This document shows, in pieces, positions 36,890 through 47,419 of a DNA stretch of 64,000 nucleotides (the first letter of the stretch is position 1; each line of letters starts with the position of its first letter). Source of the DNA: Turritopsis dohrnii (taxonomy: Eukaryota; Cnidaria; Hydrozoa; Anthoathecata; Oceaniidae). The notes under the pieces are model-generated. The model saw only the letters and a program-made list of their open reading frames with translations, did no database searches and was not told where the DNA came from. A program made the translations under genes and the position numbers. The DNA is taken from positions 248,001 through 312,000 of the forward strand of contig BQMF02000035.1 in NCBI GenBank assembly GCA_027922465.2. The letters are read 5' to 3'.

Positions 36890-39800
36890 TTATACATTAT
36901 ACATAATATCATTATGTTTCTTATACTTTAGGTTAATATGTAAATAGTACTGTTCTATGTTTTTGGTATCTAATTCTTCAATAAAACGCTTTAGCAAAGC
37001 TATTTCTTGTTCTTTGCTCTCCTTAAATTGGTTATACTGATTTTCGTTCTATAAAATTTTAAGTGAAGATAATTTCATGTGTAAACTGCAGATAATTTGT
37101 AAATTGTTTTCAAGACATGAAACTTACGTCACGTTTTTGAATTTCCAGCCTTCTAATTGTTATCTCCAGATGAGATATTTTTTGGTCTTTGTTTGAACTT
37201 TGTTTTTGTTCCTAAACATATAATTCAATAATTACAAATTTATGTTGAACGAGATTCCTTGGATTAGAAATAGAGAAAGTCTCGGAGTAAATCGTACTTA
37301 ATTATGAGTAAAAATATTAAAAATATAAAGTTTGAATTGAAAACATGAATAATAATGTACAGCGCAACAAAAAAATAACATACCTTCCTCAATTTATATT
37401 CTAGGGATTCTATCTGGGTTTTCAACTCTGCAATTTCTATTTGTTGATTTCTGACCTTAAACGAGAAGGAATAAGCTCATGAGTTTTTAAGCACATGCAA
37501 TTAGAATAAACAACAGTTTTTTAAAACAAAAGCTTCTCATTTTTTTTTTTTTTTTTTCAACAACCAATGACTTTCGGATTTTATTATTATTTAAACAGTT
37601 AGTTTTGTTGATTCACATTTGGAACATAGTATATATCAATAATAGCAATAATAGCAATAGAAAGTAATAATCCACATACCTTAGCACTTAACATTTTGCG
37701 ATAGTCAACATCACTGTTTTCTTCACCATCACACGCATTAGCCTATAATCATATTGTCATCAAGTTATTAGACCCTTGAATGTAAGGCGCTATAGTAAAT
37801 ATGAACACGGATAAAAGTCATCCCGTCTAAACCGAGCCAGTCCGACCTCCATTTGAACAGCCTCTATCATTACCTGCAAGTTATCCAATATTTTCTTTGC
37901 TTCCATGTTTGTTTTAGCCTCGTTTCGTATTTTACACAAAATCTCGTACCGAACATCATTACAGTAGAGTCTCCATAACTCGAACCTCTATTACTCGAAT
38001 GTCTCCTTCTTTCGAACAAATTCGCTGGCACCTTGAAAATTTCCTAATAAACTCTCATAAAAAAACCTCTACAACTCGAATCTCCATAACTCGAATATTC
38101 CCTTCTTTCGAACGAATTTTCTTGTTCCTTGAAGGTTTTTGTCTCCATAACTCGAATTTTCCTGCAGCGTTATGCAAAATTTAGCAAAATTTGAAAGGTT
38201 TTACTCATGTTTTGAGTCTTTATCGTTTAAATGTTTAAACATTTACGTGTGGCGCAGGCCTTACATTATTCGAACGGATGATTCGAATGCTTGAGCCTTT
38301 CGAACGCCTATTCGAACGCCTTTTTCGAAGGTCTTTTTTCGGAGTTGAAGCCTACACAAAAACATGGCGTCCAAAGCAGGATCAAAACGAAAAATCAAAA
38401 ATAAATCCTGCACAATCAAATACAATGCCCTCAAAGAGCTGGAAAAAGGGACTGCTCCAAAGGATGTCGCAGCCAAATTTGAAATTCCATCGAGCACTCT
38501 TTCGACGTGGAAGAAGAACAAAGAAAAGATCTTCGCACAGTTCAACACCGGACTCTTATCAAAAAGAACGAAACCTCAAAAATTTGAAGACATCAACACA
38601 GCTGTCCACAAGTGGCTCCTCGTTATGAGGAGTGAAAACATCCCAATAAGTGGCACTATTCTAAAGGAGAAAGCACTCGAGTTTGCCGAAGGATTGGGTA
38701 TTGAGTCATTTCAAGCTTCTCAGGGATGGCTAGCTAAATGGAAAATCAGGTTAGTTTGACATAATCTGGGTCTTTTATTTTCATGAAAAAATGTATAAAT
38801 GTTACAAAAGCTTTGGTAGTTGTTTTTGTAAAATTTCAATCGACGATCTTTCAGATAGGAAGGATAACTTGCAAGGAACTTTCATTCCTAAACCATCGCC
38901 GAGGTTTAATGACTTTCTAGTGATTGTTATTTTGCAAACATTGGCGCTGTCATTCTTCAGAAAGTAAAATATGACTTTTGCAAATCGTCCAGACTTTCCT
39001 AGCGGTAGATGGCCAATGATCTCTCCGTCACTTTTCTTGACTGCAACTGCATATTTATCCATCTTATTTGTCGGCTCCATAAACCCATAAAATTCGTCTC
39101 CAACAGAGGGTGTCCAGTTACTTTTATAAACATGGTAACCCATAACAAAAGACTCGATTTCGTACGTAATAAGCTTAATGATAGGAAGTTCCATGCAACA
39201 TATAATGTCTTTTAATTTCTTCACTTGTTTGACTTCCATGACATCCATACTTTCTTTCACTTTTTGGTTCAAAAACAAAGTTTAAAGATTTGGGAAATTA
39301 GAATCGAGCAAAACTTTAAAGCTCTAACTACACTAGCCACAATTAGGGAGATGAACGTTTTTCTTATCCATTATTTTCAGGTCCTTCAAAACCATCGCTG
39401 GTGAATCCAGATCCGTCACTGAGGAGATGACAGCACCATGGTCAGAGACAACCTTACCTACCATTCTGTCCCGCTATCCCCTGGAAAATATATTTAATGC
39501 CGACGAGTTTGGGCTCTTCTTCCAATGCCTTCCCAACAAATCTCTCCACATGAAAGGTGAAAAGTGCTCTGGGGGGAAGCACAGTAAGGTCAGACTTACT
39601 GGCTTAGCTGCTGGTAATGCTTTAGGGGAGCGATTGCCAATGTTCGTAATCGGAAAGTCCGCCAAACCTCGTTGCTTCAAGGGTGTCAAAACACTACCCT
39701 GCCGATACCGTTCCCAAAAGAAAAGCTGGATGTCTGGAGAGCTGTTCGAAGAGTGGGTACGCGAGCTTGATCGGAAATTTTCTGTCTCCAAACGTAAAAT

Positions 39801-41859
39801 TGCTTTAATTATTGATAATTGTACCGCACATCCTCATGTTGAAAACCTGGAATGGGTAGAATTAATCTTCCTTCCCCCGAATACTACGTCACAAACTCAA
39901 CCTATCAAGGAATCATCCGTGCCCTGAAAGCAAAATATCGTTCGTTAGCAGTCCGTAAGATGATAAAAGCGTTGGATGAGAAAGCGTCGATCCCTAAGTT
40001 CTCCATCCTTGCTGCTATGTTCATGCTCAGGAAAGCGTGGGATGACATTGCCAACCAAACGTTCACCAACTGTTTTCGAAAATCTGGAATTTCTCAAGAG
40101 GATGCCCAAGAAGCCATCAACGAAGATGACGATCCATTTAAAAGCCTAGCCAGTAATGAAGTAGAAGAGGACCCAATCCCAACCCTCGATGCTGAACTCT
40201 CGTACATAAAGCAAAAGTTCCCTGACCATATCGATTCTACCATATCAACTGAAGATTTCATTGATTTCGATATCGAAGTCAGTACATCCCATGGGCGTCT
40301 AACAACTGCTGACATCATCGCTGACATCACTGGAGCTGAAGACGAAGAATTAGAAGTGGATGATGAAGATGACAAGGACGAGGATAATCTCACACGACCA
40401 ACAGCTGATCAAGTGCGTTCGGCAATTACAGTCCTCGAAGACTTGAGTCTATTTTCCAAATTTGGAGAGGATATGATCGTACACCTTAAGTATCTGAATC
40501 ACAACATCAATAAAGATCATGATTTTATTTGTAAACAGAAAGTGATTACTGATTTCTTTTCTTAGTTGATTATGAAAAAAAACACAAAAGTACATTATCT
40601 TTGACTTTAAACTAACCCAAAACCCCCCTATATGCAAGAATACATGATGCATTTACCGTTTTTATTCACCTGGTCCGCAAATAATAAGGGTATTTCGTAA
40701 AAACTTGTAAACCTCTCCCAGCGGGCACAAAGACGTCTTTTCAAGACGTCCCTAAGACGTCGCAAAATGGTCGCGAAGTGGGAATCTCAAAAGACGTCCC
40801 AATTACATCTTCATTGAGACGTCTCGATGACATCCCAACGACATCGTAACGACGTCGCAGGATTATGAAATTTACTCTTTCAAAAACTGTAATAGGCCAC
40901 AGGCGGACCCGAACCTGGAACCCCTGGTGTGCCAGCCGAACTCGTAACCGTTATGCCACTGCTGCTTGTTGTCAAGACGTTTAAAAACATTTACAATAAA
41001 TTATTCTATACAGACTGATTGCTTTTGAAAGTTTATAATTGTTTCGAAGGTCGTTATTCAATCCGTATAAAGACGTCCCAAAAACGTCGTAAAAGGATCC
41101 CAATTGCGACGTCTCGTTTCAGACGTCCCTACGACGTCCCAAAATGATCTGGAAAGCAAACGACCATTTTACGATTAAAATGAGACGTCTCAAAGACGTC
41201 TTGTGCCCGCTGGGCTACAATTCGACTGTCTCTATCTTTCGAACGATTTCCTTTTCCCCCTGGTTGTTCGAGTTATGGAGACTCTACTGTATTTTTTATT
41301 CCGCTTAAACGGCGAATGAACTTTGGACCCACTGCTAGGATATTGTCTTGATGAATTTCTAGCAATTTATTCCAACAAATACATGTGGTTGAGGCGGCAG
41401 CATACCAAAATTCAAACCAATTATTTGGCTAAAAAAGGAACACAAAAACGGAATGGTTAGGGGTCAAATACGGATGCAAAATTACTCTTTTTGTTATAAC
41501 AATCGCATTTTTATTTATGTATGATTTCTCATGTACACTTTTCTAGTTTTTCTACTTTCTGTTTGAAAGAACGAGGGATATTTTAAATTGAAAGTCAATT
41601 AATGAAATAAATTTAGCAAGATTTACACTGCAAAGTTCGGTGAACAAAAATCAGTAAATAACAGGACATTAATAAGAATAACAAACAACAACAGCAGGAA
41701 CAACAATAATAACAACAACAACAATAAGTAAGAATCCCAAAAATTCCAACAACAATAACACCTTACCAAGTTAATTATACGTGCTTTGATCATGGAGGTA
41801 TAAAACAGAAGGAGAACGAACTCAAAATCTGCTATTGTACTATCCGTGATGCGCTGCAT
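36890..41859 (-). CDS. Unrecognised coiled-coil gene; one exon split by a Tigger insertion
   Basis: Minus-strand exons, every junction phase 0: 41767-41859, [41292-41428 plus 37874-37961], 37680-37742, 37384-37455, 37128-37211, 36890-37048 (TAA stop). The bracketed exon is interrupted by the transposon at 37962-41289. Removing the element and one TA restores an open frame across the join (FIRRLSGIKN, then NDVRYEILCKIRNEAK). The exon starts NNWFEFWYAAASTTCICWNK. The last four exons are heptad-like (QIEIAELKTQIESLEYKL, ISHLEITIRRLEIQ, EQEIALLKRFIEELDTKN), a long C-terminal coiled coil. I do not recognise the family. The first exon given (MQRITDSTIADFEF) overlaps an inverted repeat and may not be the true start. 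The ORF at 42452-42847, with CDCVCEMREI-type composition, may be an upstream exon but its splice phase does not fit. Confidence 0.65.
38364..40565 (+). pseudogene. Tigger/pogo (DDE_1) transposase, two exons, frameshifted
   Basis: Exon 1 38364-38749, exon 2 from 39381 (phase 2 join giving KWKIR then SFKTIAGES). Residues 15-60 are a CENP-B/Psq-type helix-turn-helix (KYNALKELEKGTAPKDVAAK, STLSTWKKNK). Residues 75-125 are a CENPB/Tc5 second HTH with AEGLGIESFQASQGWLAKWK. In exon 2 the DDE_1 fold shows the first Asp in FNADEFGLFF and the second in IALIIDNCTAH. Near 39905, at TTSQTQP, the frame breaks and resumes 4 bases short as QGIIRALKAKYRS, exactly where the family carries the third catalytic Asp. 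So this copy has probably lost its active site. The acidic C-terminus runs to 40565. Confidence 0.9.
38802..39248 (-). CDS. HIRAN-like protein antisense inside the transposase intron
   Basis: A complete 148-codon ORF, ATG at 39248, stop at 38802-38804, entirely inside the transposase intron (38750-39380) on the other strand. Residues 37-130 look like a HIRAN domain, a fold that in HLTF binds DNA 3' ends: MGYHVYKSNWTPSVGDEF, EPTNKMDKYAVAVKK, GEIIGHLPLGKSGRFAKV, then CKITIT and KVPCKLSF. Similar GYHVYK-W-P proteins are common around repeats in cnidarian and fish genomes (recollection, not a search). A minus-strand AATAAA lies at 38773-38778, 24 bases past the stop. The ORF is intact while the transposase is not. 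Residues 1-36 have no recognised domain. Alternatively it is an unrelated gene that jumped into the element. Confidence 0.75.
   Translation of the reverse strand: MDVMEVKQVKKLKDIICCMELPIIKLITYEIESFVMGYHVYKSNWTPSVGDEFYGFMEPTNKMDKYAVAVKKSDGEIIGHLPLGKSGRFAKVIFYFLKNDSANVCKITITRKSLNLGDGLGMKVPCKLSFLSERSSIEILQKQLPKLL
40717..41214. repeat. GACGTC-rich MITE with CCCAGCGGGCAC ends
   Basis: Left CCCAGCGGGCACAAAGACGT, right GACGTCTTGTGCCCGCTGGG: strong inverted ends, followed inward by arrays of (A)AGACGTC palindromes. The terminal CCCAGCGGGCA is shared with the ~120-bp MITEs scattered through the window, so they may use the same transposase. The centre carries a tRNA-like segment. It sits between the transposase stop and the right TIR of the Tigger element, so it landed after that element was assembled. 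Confidence 0.85.
40895..40968 (-). other. tRNA-like segment with pol III A and B boxes
   Basis: On the minus strand TGGCATAACGG (40948-40958) resembles an A box and GGTTCGGGTCC (40905-40915) a B box, one mismatch from GGTTCGANTCC. Spacing is tRNA-like, but the anticodon stem does not fold well. Reads as a tRNA relic in a MITE, not a working tRNA. Confidence 0.5.
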
Positions 41860-42507
41860 TGTTTAAGTCCTCAGTGTGTAATAACATATAATTGCTATCA
41901 TCTTGCATAATTTTTATAATTTTGGCGTTCTTGCGTGAAAATTTCGTTCATATCAATTCTCCAATGTGATTAAAGATCGTTAGGGTAAAGTTCTTAGCAT
42001 GCATAATCTGTAGGAATTGGGAGAATTATGCAAAAACGTCACAAATATGCAACGAAAACATTGCAACTTTAGGTCTATATATCTCGTGATCCCCTCAAGC
42101 AGTTTCGCCGAGCTTCAGTTTTTGAAGAGAGAATAATCCTAAGTTTTTGCACGTACCGCGGCACTATCGAGGCGCATTTAAGTCAGAAGATATGTAGATT
42201 GGAACTTATACATGAATTACGCGATATCTTCAACTCTGTATAAAAACATAGATTTTCATTTGTTTCTCAAGGAAGCTTTAGGTTTAATAGTCTGCTTGTC
42301 ACTATGCAGCAAGTTGATCCGTTGTTATGATGGATGATATTTGGTTTTTAAATTGTCGTTAATTTTTAAAAAAGTATTCGTTTCACCGACAACCAGCCGA
42401 AAGCGCATCACGGATGACATCAAAGTGATACCGCAATGAATAGAATAGTCATTATCTGAATAATAGAAAAATAAGAGTTCGTTCTCCTTCTGTTTTATAC
42501 CTCCATG
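41791..42507. repeat. Inverted duplication, 33-bp perfect arms
   Basis: 41791-41823 is the exact complement of 42475-42507 (CATGGAGGTATAAAACAG...), and 41842-41855 (ATCCGTGATGCGCT) is the complement of 42402-42415. Between paired blocks the two arms differ in length. The inner arm overlaps the putative first exon of the coiled-coil gene. Confidence 0.85.
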
Positions 42508-42780
42508 CTTTGATGAATTCCTTGGTTTTTGTTATTTCTTTTTTCGTCAAATTTGGCACATCTGTTTTGCAATCCAAGGACCAATAATCGTAAATTATTT
42601 CTCTCATTTCACAAACACAATCCATGAAGATATTTTCTTTAGCATCCATTGCTTTATTTCTTTCTCTACGATCATTGCAACGGATTTTCAAATGGTCGAG
42701 GAGAATTCCCCTCATATGTAGATGACATGAAAGAAGCGTTAAAAACATCCATAGTTTTGGTACTTGTTGTTGTTTTGATG

Positions 42781-43206
42781 TGTAGTTTTTAAAAAAACTG
42801 TTTTTGATAATATACGAACGATGATGGTTGAAGAAATGAAGTAACAAACGCTGACTGATCGATGATGCAAAAATAATGATTAATTTAATATACGATTTTC
42901 ATTAACTTATTAGTATTTTTCAAGTTATTAAAGAAAGTGTTATAAAATATGTAAGGTATAATGTAAACAAGATAATTGCAATAATTGTACATTCACACTG
43001 TTGTCTATGAATGGGTAATCAGGGTGAAAATGAATGCCATTGTTTTATGAAAATGTGTGAAGAAACGTATATAAAGCTTGTACTTCTTACATAAAAGTAT
43101 TAATCATTATTTCTCTTTTGCATCATCGATCAGTCAGCGTTTGTTACTTCATTTCTTCAACCACATCGTTCGTATATTATCAAAAACAGTTTTTTTAAAA
43201 ACTACA
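42781..43206. repeat. Near-perfect ~105-bp inverted repeat with 215-bp spacer
   Basis: Left arm 42781-42884, right arm 43100-43206, differing by a few bases (for example TTCTCTTTTGCATC versus TTTTTGCATC). The right arm leads into a GTAAGAATT donor at about 43230, as a 5' untranslated exon would. The left arm leads on the minus strand into the ORF at 42452-42847. Confidence 0.85.
43068..43075 (+). promoter_or_regulatory. Candidate TATA box for the DUF7869-type gene
   Basis: TATATAAA, 25-32 bases before the start of the right inverted-repeat arm at 43100, which would then be the transcription start. No equivalent TATA is seen at the mirrored place on the minus strand. Confidence 0.4.
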
Positions 43207-43308
43207 AATCTTTATCGTTAATTTAAAAGGTAAGAATTATTAAATCTTTTATTTGTAAATAATCTTAAAAATATTTTTTACAAAATTTTACGAATTTCTT
43301 CTTTTTAG

Positions 43309-45916
43309 AATCTTCAGTATAGCTAATTTGGATGATAGCGCTCAATCATATGCTGAAGTAAGTAGATTTAGCTATTTATGGCTCAAGATTAGTGACTGAC
43401 TTCTTTGATACTTAAAGAAATTATTCTTTTTGTTTTTTAGGAAAAGACATCCAGGAGAATTAAAAAAACTACGGAAAGTTTTGTCCATGCCGAGTTAGTG
43501 GCTTTGCAACAGAATTGTTGTAAAAAAAGATGTATAGAGGCTTATCCATTACAAAAAATAGTGAAGTTCAGGAATTTGTTTTGGCAAAAAAAACGAAGTA
43601 TCGCAAAGGCAGTTCATTATTGACGCAATGATGGATGCGAACAAAACGTTTTTTCTGGGAGCCAAAATGGTTTGCCGTATACTGTGGCTTTTTTCCTATG
43701 GTATATCTGAGTTCAGGTACTATTTTTTTAATGTGTGAGAAAGTATTAACTAAAAATAAGAGTAGCCTTCATATTAACACAAATTTTGATTTACGTTTTA
43801 GGTATAGAACTCTTTACAGAGAATACCAGAACGGTAGAGTAGATGGTGAGACGGACAGAGTGGGGAAACAGAGAAGCATGGCCAGTTTCGAGGCAGAAAA
43901 CTGGCTAACACGATTTGCAGAAACAAATGGTGACTCAATCCCCAATGAAGAAAATAAAGTACACCTTCCGAGCTGCTACTCGAAAAAAGATATCTACAAT
44001 GAGTATCTAGAGGATATCAACGAAGAGAAAATCGCGTTCAACACATTTTTAAAACTGTGGAACAAAGAATGTAGCCATATTACGATACCTGTCGTAAGTA
44101 GCTATATTCCTGTACTGTCTTCATGTTTGACGAACTTTTTCTAAGTACATGTCGTTTAATTTCAGACGAACCGATTCACAAAATGCGCTCTCTGTTCAGT
44201 CTTAAAAGATTTAAGAAACAAAACCACGGATAAGGATTTTAAGGAAAATCTAAAGGAACGAAGAAGGAGACAAGCGTAAGTTTTTATATTTGGACGGAGT
44301 CAAAACTTCGCTTGAATAATTTGATTTGAATTATGCTAATGTTTTAATAAGTTTTTCAAAAATTCACAAAATGATTTTTAATTTCTTATAGGAGAGAAAG
44401 AGCAGTGTATTGCCATCACAGAGAAAAAGCACGAAGAACCCCCGAGCGATATCTTTCACTGATTATAGATGGGATGGACCAGCAAAAGACAAACTTACCA
44501 CATTTTTCCATCATTTTTAAAGTACGAAAATAATCAATGAACTTTCGCCTTTGTTTATTATAACGATCATTAATTTATCATTTTCTTTTTAGAACATTCC
44601 AAGCGAGTTTGTAAAAGTGCATGTGACTGGGTCACTTTCACATGCACAAAACAAAATCCTAATTATGTTGGATCAACACGAATGGAAGCACGATGCTAAT
44701 TTTACACTGAATGTTTTGCTTAGAAACCTTTTAAACAATGCCGTCCAGGTAACTACTACATGTGTTTTTTAAATGCGCTGAATGCATTTCCTTGAGAAAT
44801 TTAAAAACCTACTTTGACTTAGTTTACTTACTTTGAATAACTGACAAAAATTTATACAAAAAACATGACATTACATCTTTGATAAATCTTCTGTTATTTG
44901 TGTACTTGAGAGTTTAAAGTAAATCGAAAATTAGATTCTTAAAAGCTCAACATCGTGGATGAGATTAACTTTCGTGGTTTTTTTTTAGGATAAACTACCA
45001 CCAGTTTTGTATCTACAACTGGACAATTGTTGGAGGGAAAATAAAAACAAATTTATGTTGGCATTCTGCGCTCTAATAGTACATTTAGAGCTTGTTAAAA
45101 AGGTCAGATTATCCTTTTTGATGGTTGGTCACACTCACGAAGATATTGACCAGGTAATTTCTTTTGCTTGTTTTTATGGAAAAAAATAACAGAACGAAAT
45201 AATAAATTCGAAATGTTTACATCTTTTTAGTTGTTCAGTGTGATCTCGGGAAAATTAAAGAAAAGAGCTGCAACAACACTCAACGCGTTAAAACAACTCA
45301 TTAATGACGCTTTTCAATCAAATGTGGCAGTAGAAGAAATGAACATAACGTATGGCTGGAAAGATTTAGCCTTACACCCAAATTCCATTCCCAGCCCCAT
45401 TCCTTCAAATTTGAAAAGATCTCCGGTGTTGTCGACCTCAAATACCGGTTATGGTCAACAGATCAAACCTGGGAAAATGCAGGTCCAATCTTGACGCCAG
45501 AATCTATCCCTGATTCCCACCCCTTGTTGCAACGGCCTACATTTGAGAAAAACAGTGATATTTCTGATATCGAAGAAAAAATTCTCAAATGTAGGTCCAA
45601 GCTGAAATAAACGAATGGGAAATGTTCGTTCAGAAAACGACAAGAAAAATGACGTTTTGGGAAAAGACAAGGTTAGATGTTTGTGAAAGTTGGCCCCTCG
45701 ATATGCTGAAGAAGCAACAACAAAGCCCCGTAAAACGGCGCTCAGAAGATGAAAATCGCCGTTTGCAAATAGCAAAAACTCTTGAAGAGAAGGAAACAAA
45801 GATGAAAAAGGTAATTTTCTGTCACTACTCTCTTTAAGCTCAATAGTACATCAGCTTATATCTCTTGAATAAGAATTTCTTTTTACTTCTAGATAAAACT
45901 CATCAAAAAGAATTAA
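43309..45916 (+). pseudogene. DUF7869-type gene (transposase-like fold), with frameshifts
   Basis: Exons: 43309-43357, 43441-43717, 43801-44093, 44166-44274, 44392-44521, 44593-44748, 44989-45153, 45231 to about 45800, 45893-45916, preceded by a likely 5' exon ending near 43230. N-terminal Cys pairs (NCCKKRC), then FFLGAKMVCRILWLFSYGIS and YRTLYREYQNG, then TKCALC. The RNase-H-like core shows IIDGMDQQKTNLPHF, LYLQLDNCWRENKNKF and FLMVGHTHEDIDQLFS, signature motifs of the DUF7869 family. Asp and Asn/Glu residues there could be a DDE/D-like site (inference). The exon at 43441 has at least two frame breaks around an A8 run near 43590, and the frame changes again near 45475. C-terminus basic (KKQQQSPVKRRSEDENRR). 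Probably a decayed mobile-element gene. Confidence 0.7.
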
Positions 45917-45919
45917 AAG

Positions 45920-46935
45920 GCTTTTAATTTGGTTGTACGTTATTTATTATTTTAAATATATTTGACACTTAAAAACATCTCTCTAGTTGTTTTATTTTTG
46001 TTATACAGTTTGATTATCCATGTTTGAACTTACTTATAAATAAATTAAAAAATGCGACCAAATATTTCCCTGGAATCATCACTTTTAAACAACTGTTGTC
46101 ACGCAGAAAATGTTGATAAGTAACGGAAAGTGGAAACTGTTTACTTATCGTTGTGATGAAAATTTCCGTCGCCTTGGGATTTAGGTATGGATAAGATTTT
46201 ACGAATATGAAATATCATTGATATTTCACTTGATATTATTTCATACATTTGATTTTTAAGGATTACGAAGGAGCTTTGGCACGACCATCTCGCAATTTTG
46301 TTTAAAGGGTCCTATCGACGTAAAACACGAATAAAAACACGTAAAAGCGAAAATTCAATTTTGGTGAAAAATTTCTTCGGTCAAAAATTTTCGTCGGTTA
46401 TAAAATTTCGTCGGTCAAAAATTTCGTCGGTTTTAAATTTCGCCGGTTAAAAGTGACGAAAATTTTTTAACCGAAGTTTTAACCGATAAGGTATTAAGAA
46501 GATTAAAATTCAGTGTGCTCGTCATAATTGTCGTAATCAATCGTCTAATGTGGACACTTTTGTCTTGTACAAAAAAGAGCTTGAATGTCTTTGTTCGCAA
46601 TAAATGAATTTCATTATTCAACCTAGGGACCTCAGTTATTCTTGATGAATGACCTGTACTGCTCCCTTACATCTAACCTGGGACCCAGGGTCTCTTGTTT
46701 CATAATGGTTCATTATCTAAGATTCGTTATTATCTTCCTCGACCATCCTTATATCGAACGGACAAGAAACCCTAGATGTTCGAGGTTAAAAGTCTTACAC
46801 TCATCAATATTTACCTTTGCAAATTTTGGCTCGTATTTGATGAGGTATGCGTGTCCGTTGTCGGGTCAAAACCAAAAACGGTCCGATACTCGTCACGCAC
46901 CCACCCTTCAAATGTATGTCGTTAAGCTTATATAT
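45920..46935. other. Intergenic DNA with short TTTCGTCGGT repeats
   Basis: 46370-46480 carries an irregular array of 'AAATTTCGTCGGT'. 46515-46560 (GTCGTAATCAATCGTCTAAT) resembles the scrap near 9080. No gene. Confidence 0.5.
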
Positions 46936-46938
46936 ATA

Positions 46939-47080
46939 CAGTTTAATTCGAACTCCTATAATTCGAGTAATCATGTAAATCGAACAAAGTCTCCGGTCCC
47001 GTCCGAGTTTACCCTTATAAAGAAAACTGATATAATCCGAAACTCATGTCCAGTGGAGATTCAAATTACGAGTTAAACTG
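46939..47080. repeat. 142-bp Tigger/pogo-derived MITE
   Basis: Left CAGTTTAATTCGAACTCCTA, right AAATTACGAGTTAAACTG, flanked by TA at both sides (46937-46938, 47081-47082). TAATTCGAG motifs inside fit pogo-type TIRs, but the sequence differs from the element at 37962. Confidence 0.75.
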
Positions 47081-47300
47081 TAGCATGTTTTTGCACCTCG
47101 CTATACGTCGACTTCAAATTCTCACGATTCTTGAATCGATCAAAATGCTTGACATTCAGTTTGTACATCAAATTTTGAATGATGAATTACGACACCGACA
47201 AGCAAGCCATTTTTTTGAAACAATGGAGAGAAAAAAATCGAAGAGTATGTAGTATAATAATCTTTCGTATATACAAGAAACACCAGCTCACCCTCTGCAG

Positions 47301-47416
47301 CATCAACAAACAAAAAGATACAATTCGCATCAACAAACAAAAAGATACAATTCGTATCAACAAACAAAAAGATACAATTCGTATCAACAAACAAAAAGAT
47401 ACAATTCGTATCAACA
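47301..47416 (+). repeat. 27-bp tandem repeat, four units plus a partial one
   Basis: Unit (C/T)ATCAACAAACAAAAAGATA-CAATTCG, starting at 47301, 47328, 47355 and 47382. Being a multiple of three it leaves all frames open and creates repeat-peptide ORFs on both strands. Confidence 0.95.
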
Positions 47417-47419
47417 AAA

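Larger units (their letters stand above)
37962..41289 (+). mobile_element. Tigger/pogo-type DNA transposon (3.3 kb) in a host exon
   Basis: TIR CAGTAGAGTCTCCATAACTC (GAA) at 37962 and its exact complement ending at 41289, flanked by TA at 37960-37961 and 41290-41291, as expected for the Tc1/mariner-pogo group. The left end holds two more copies of TCTCCATAACTCGAA (about 38088 and 38141), probable transposase-binding repeats; the right end has one. Content: an interrupted DDE_1 transposase (plus), an antisense HIRAN-like ORF in its intron, and a MITE in the 3' part (40717-41214). The perfect TIRs point to a fairly young insertion. Confidence 0.93.

Noticed and set aside
40094..40393. Ser-rich minus-strand ORF
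   Set aside because: Antisense shadow of the acidic C-terminus of the Tigger transposase.
40895..40968. Functional tRNA gene
   Set aside because: A and B boxes are near-consensus but the anticodon stem-loop does not form; treated as a tRNA relic in a MITE.
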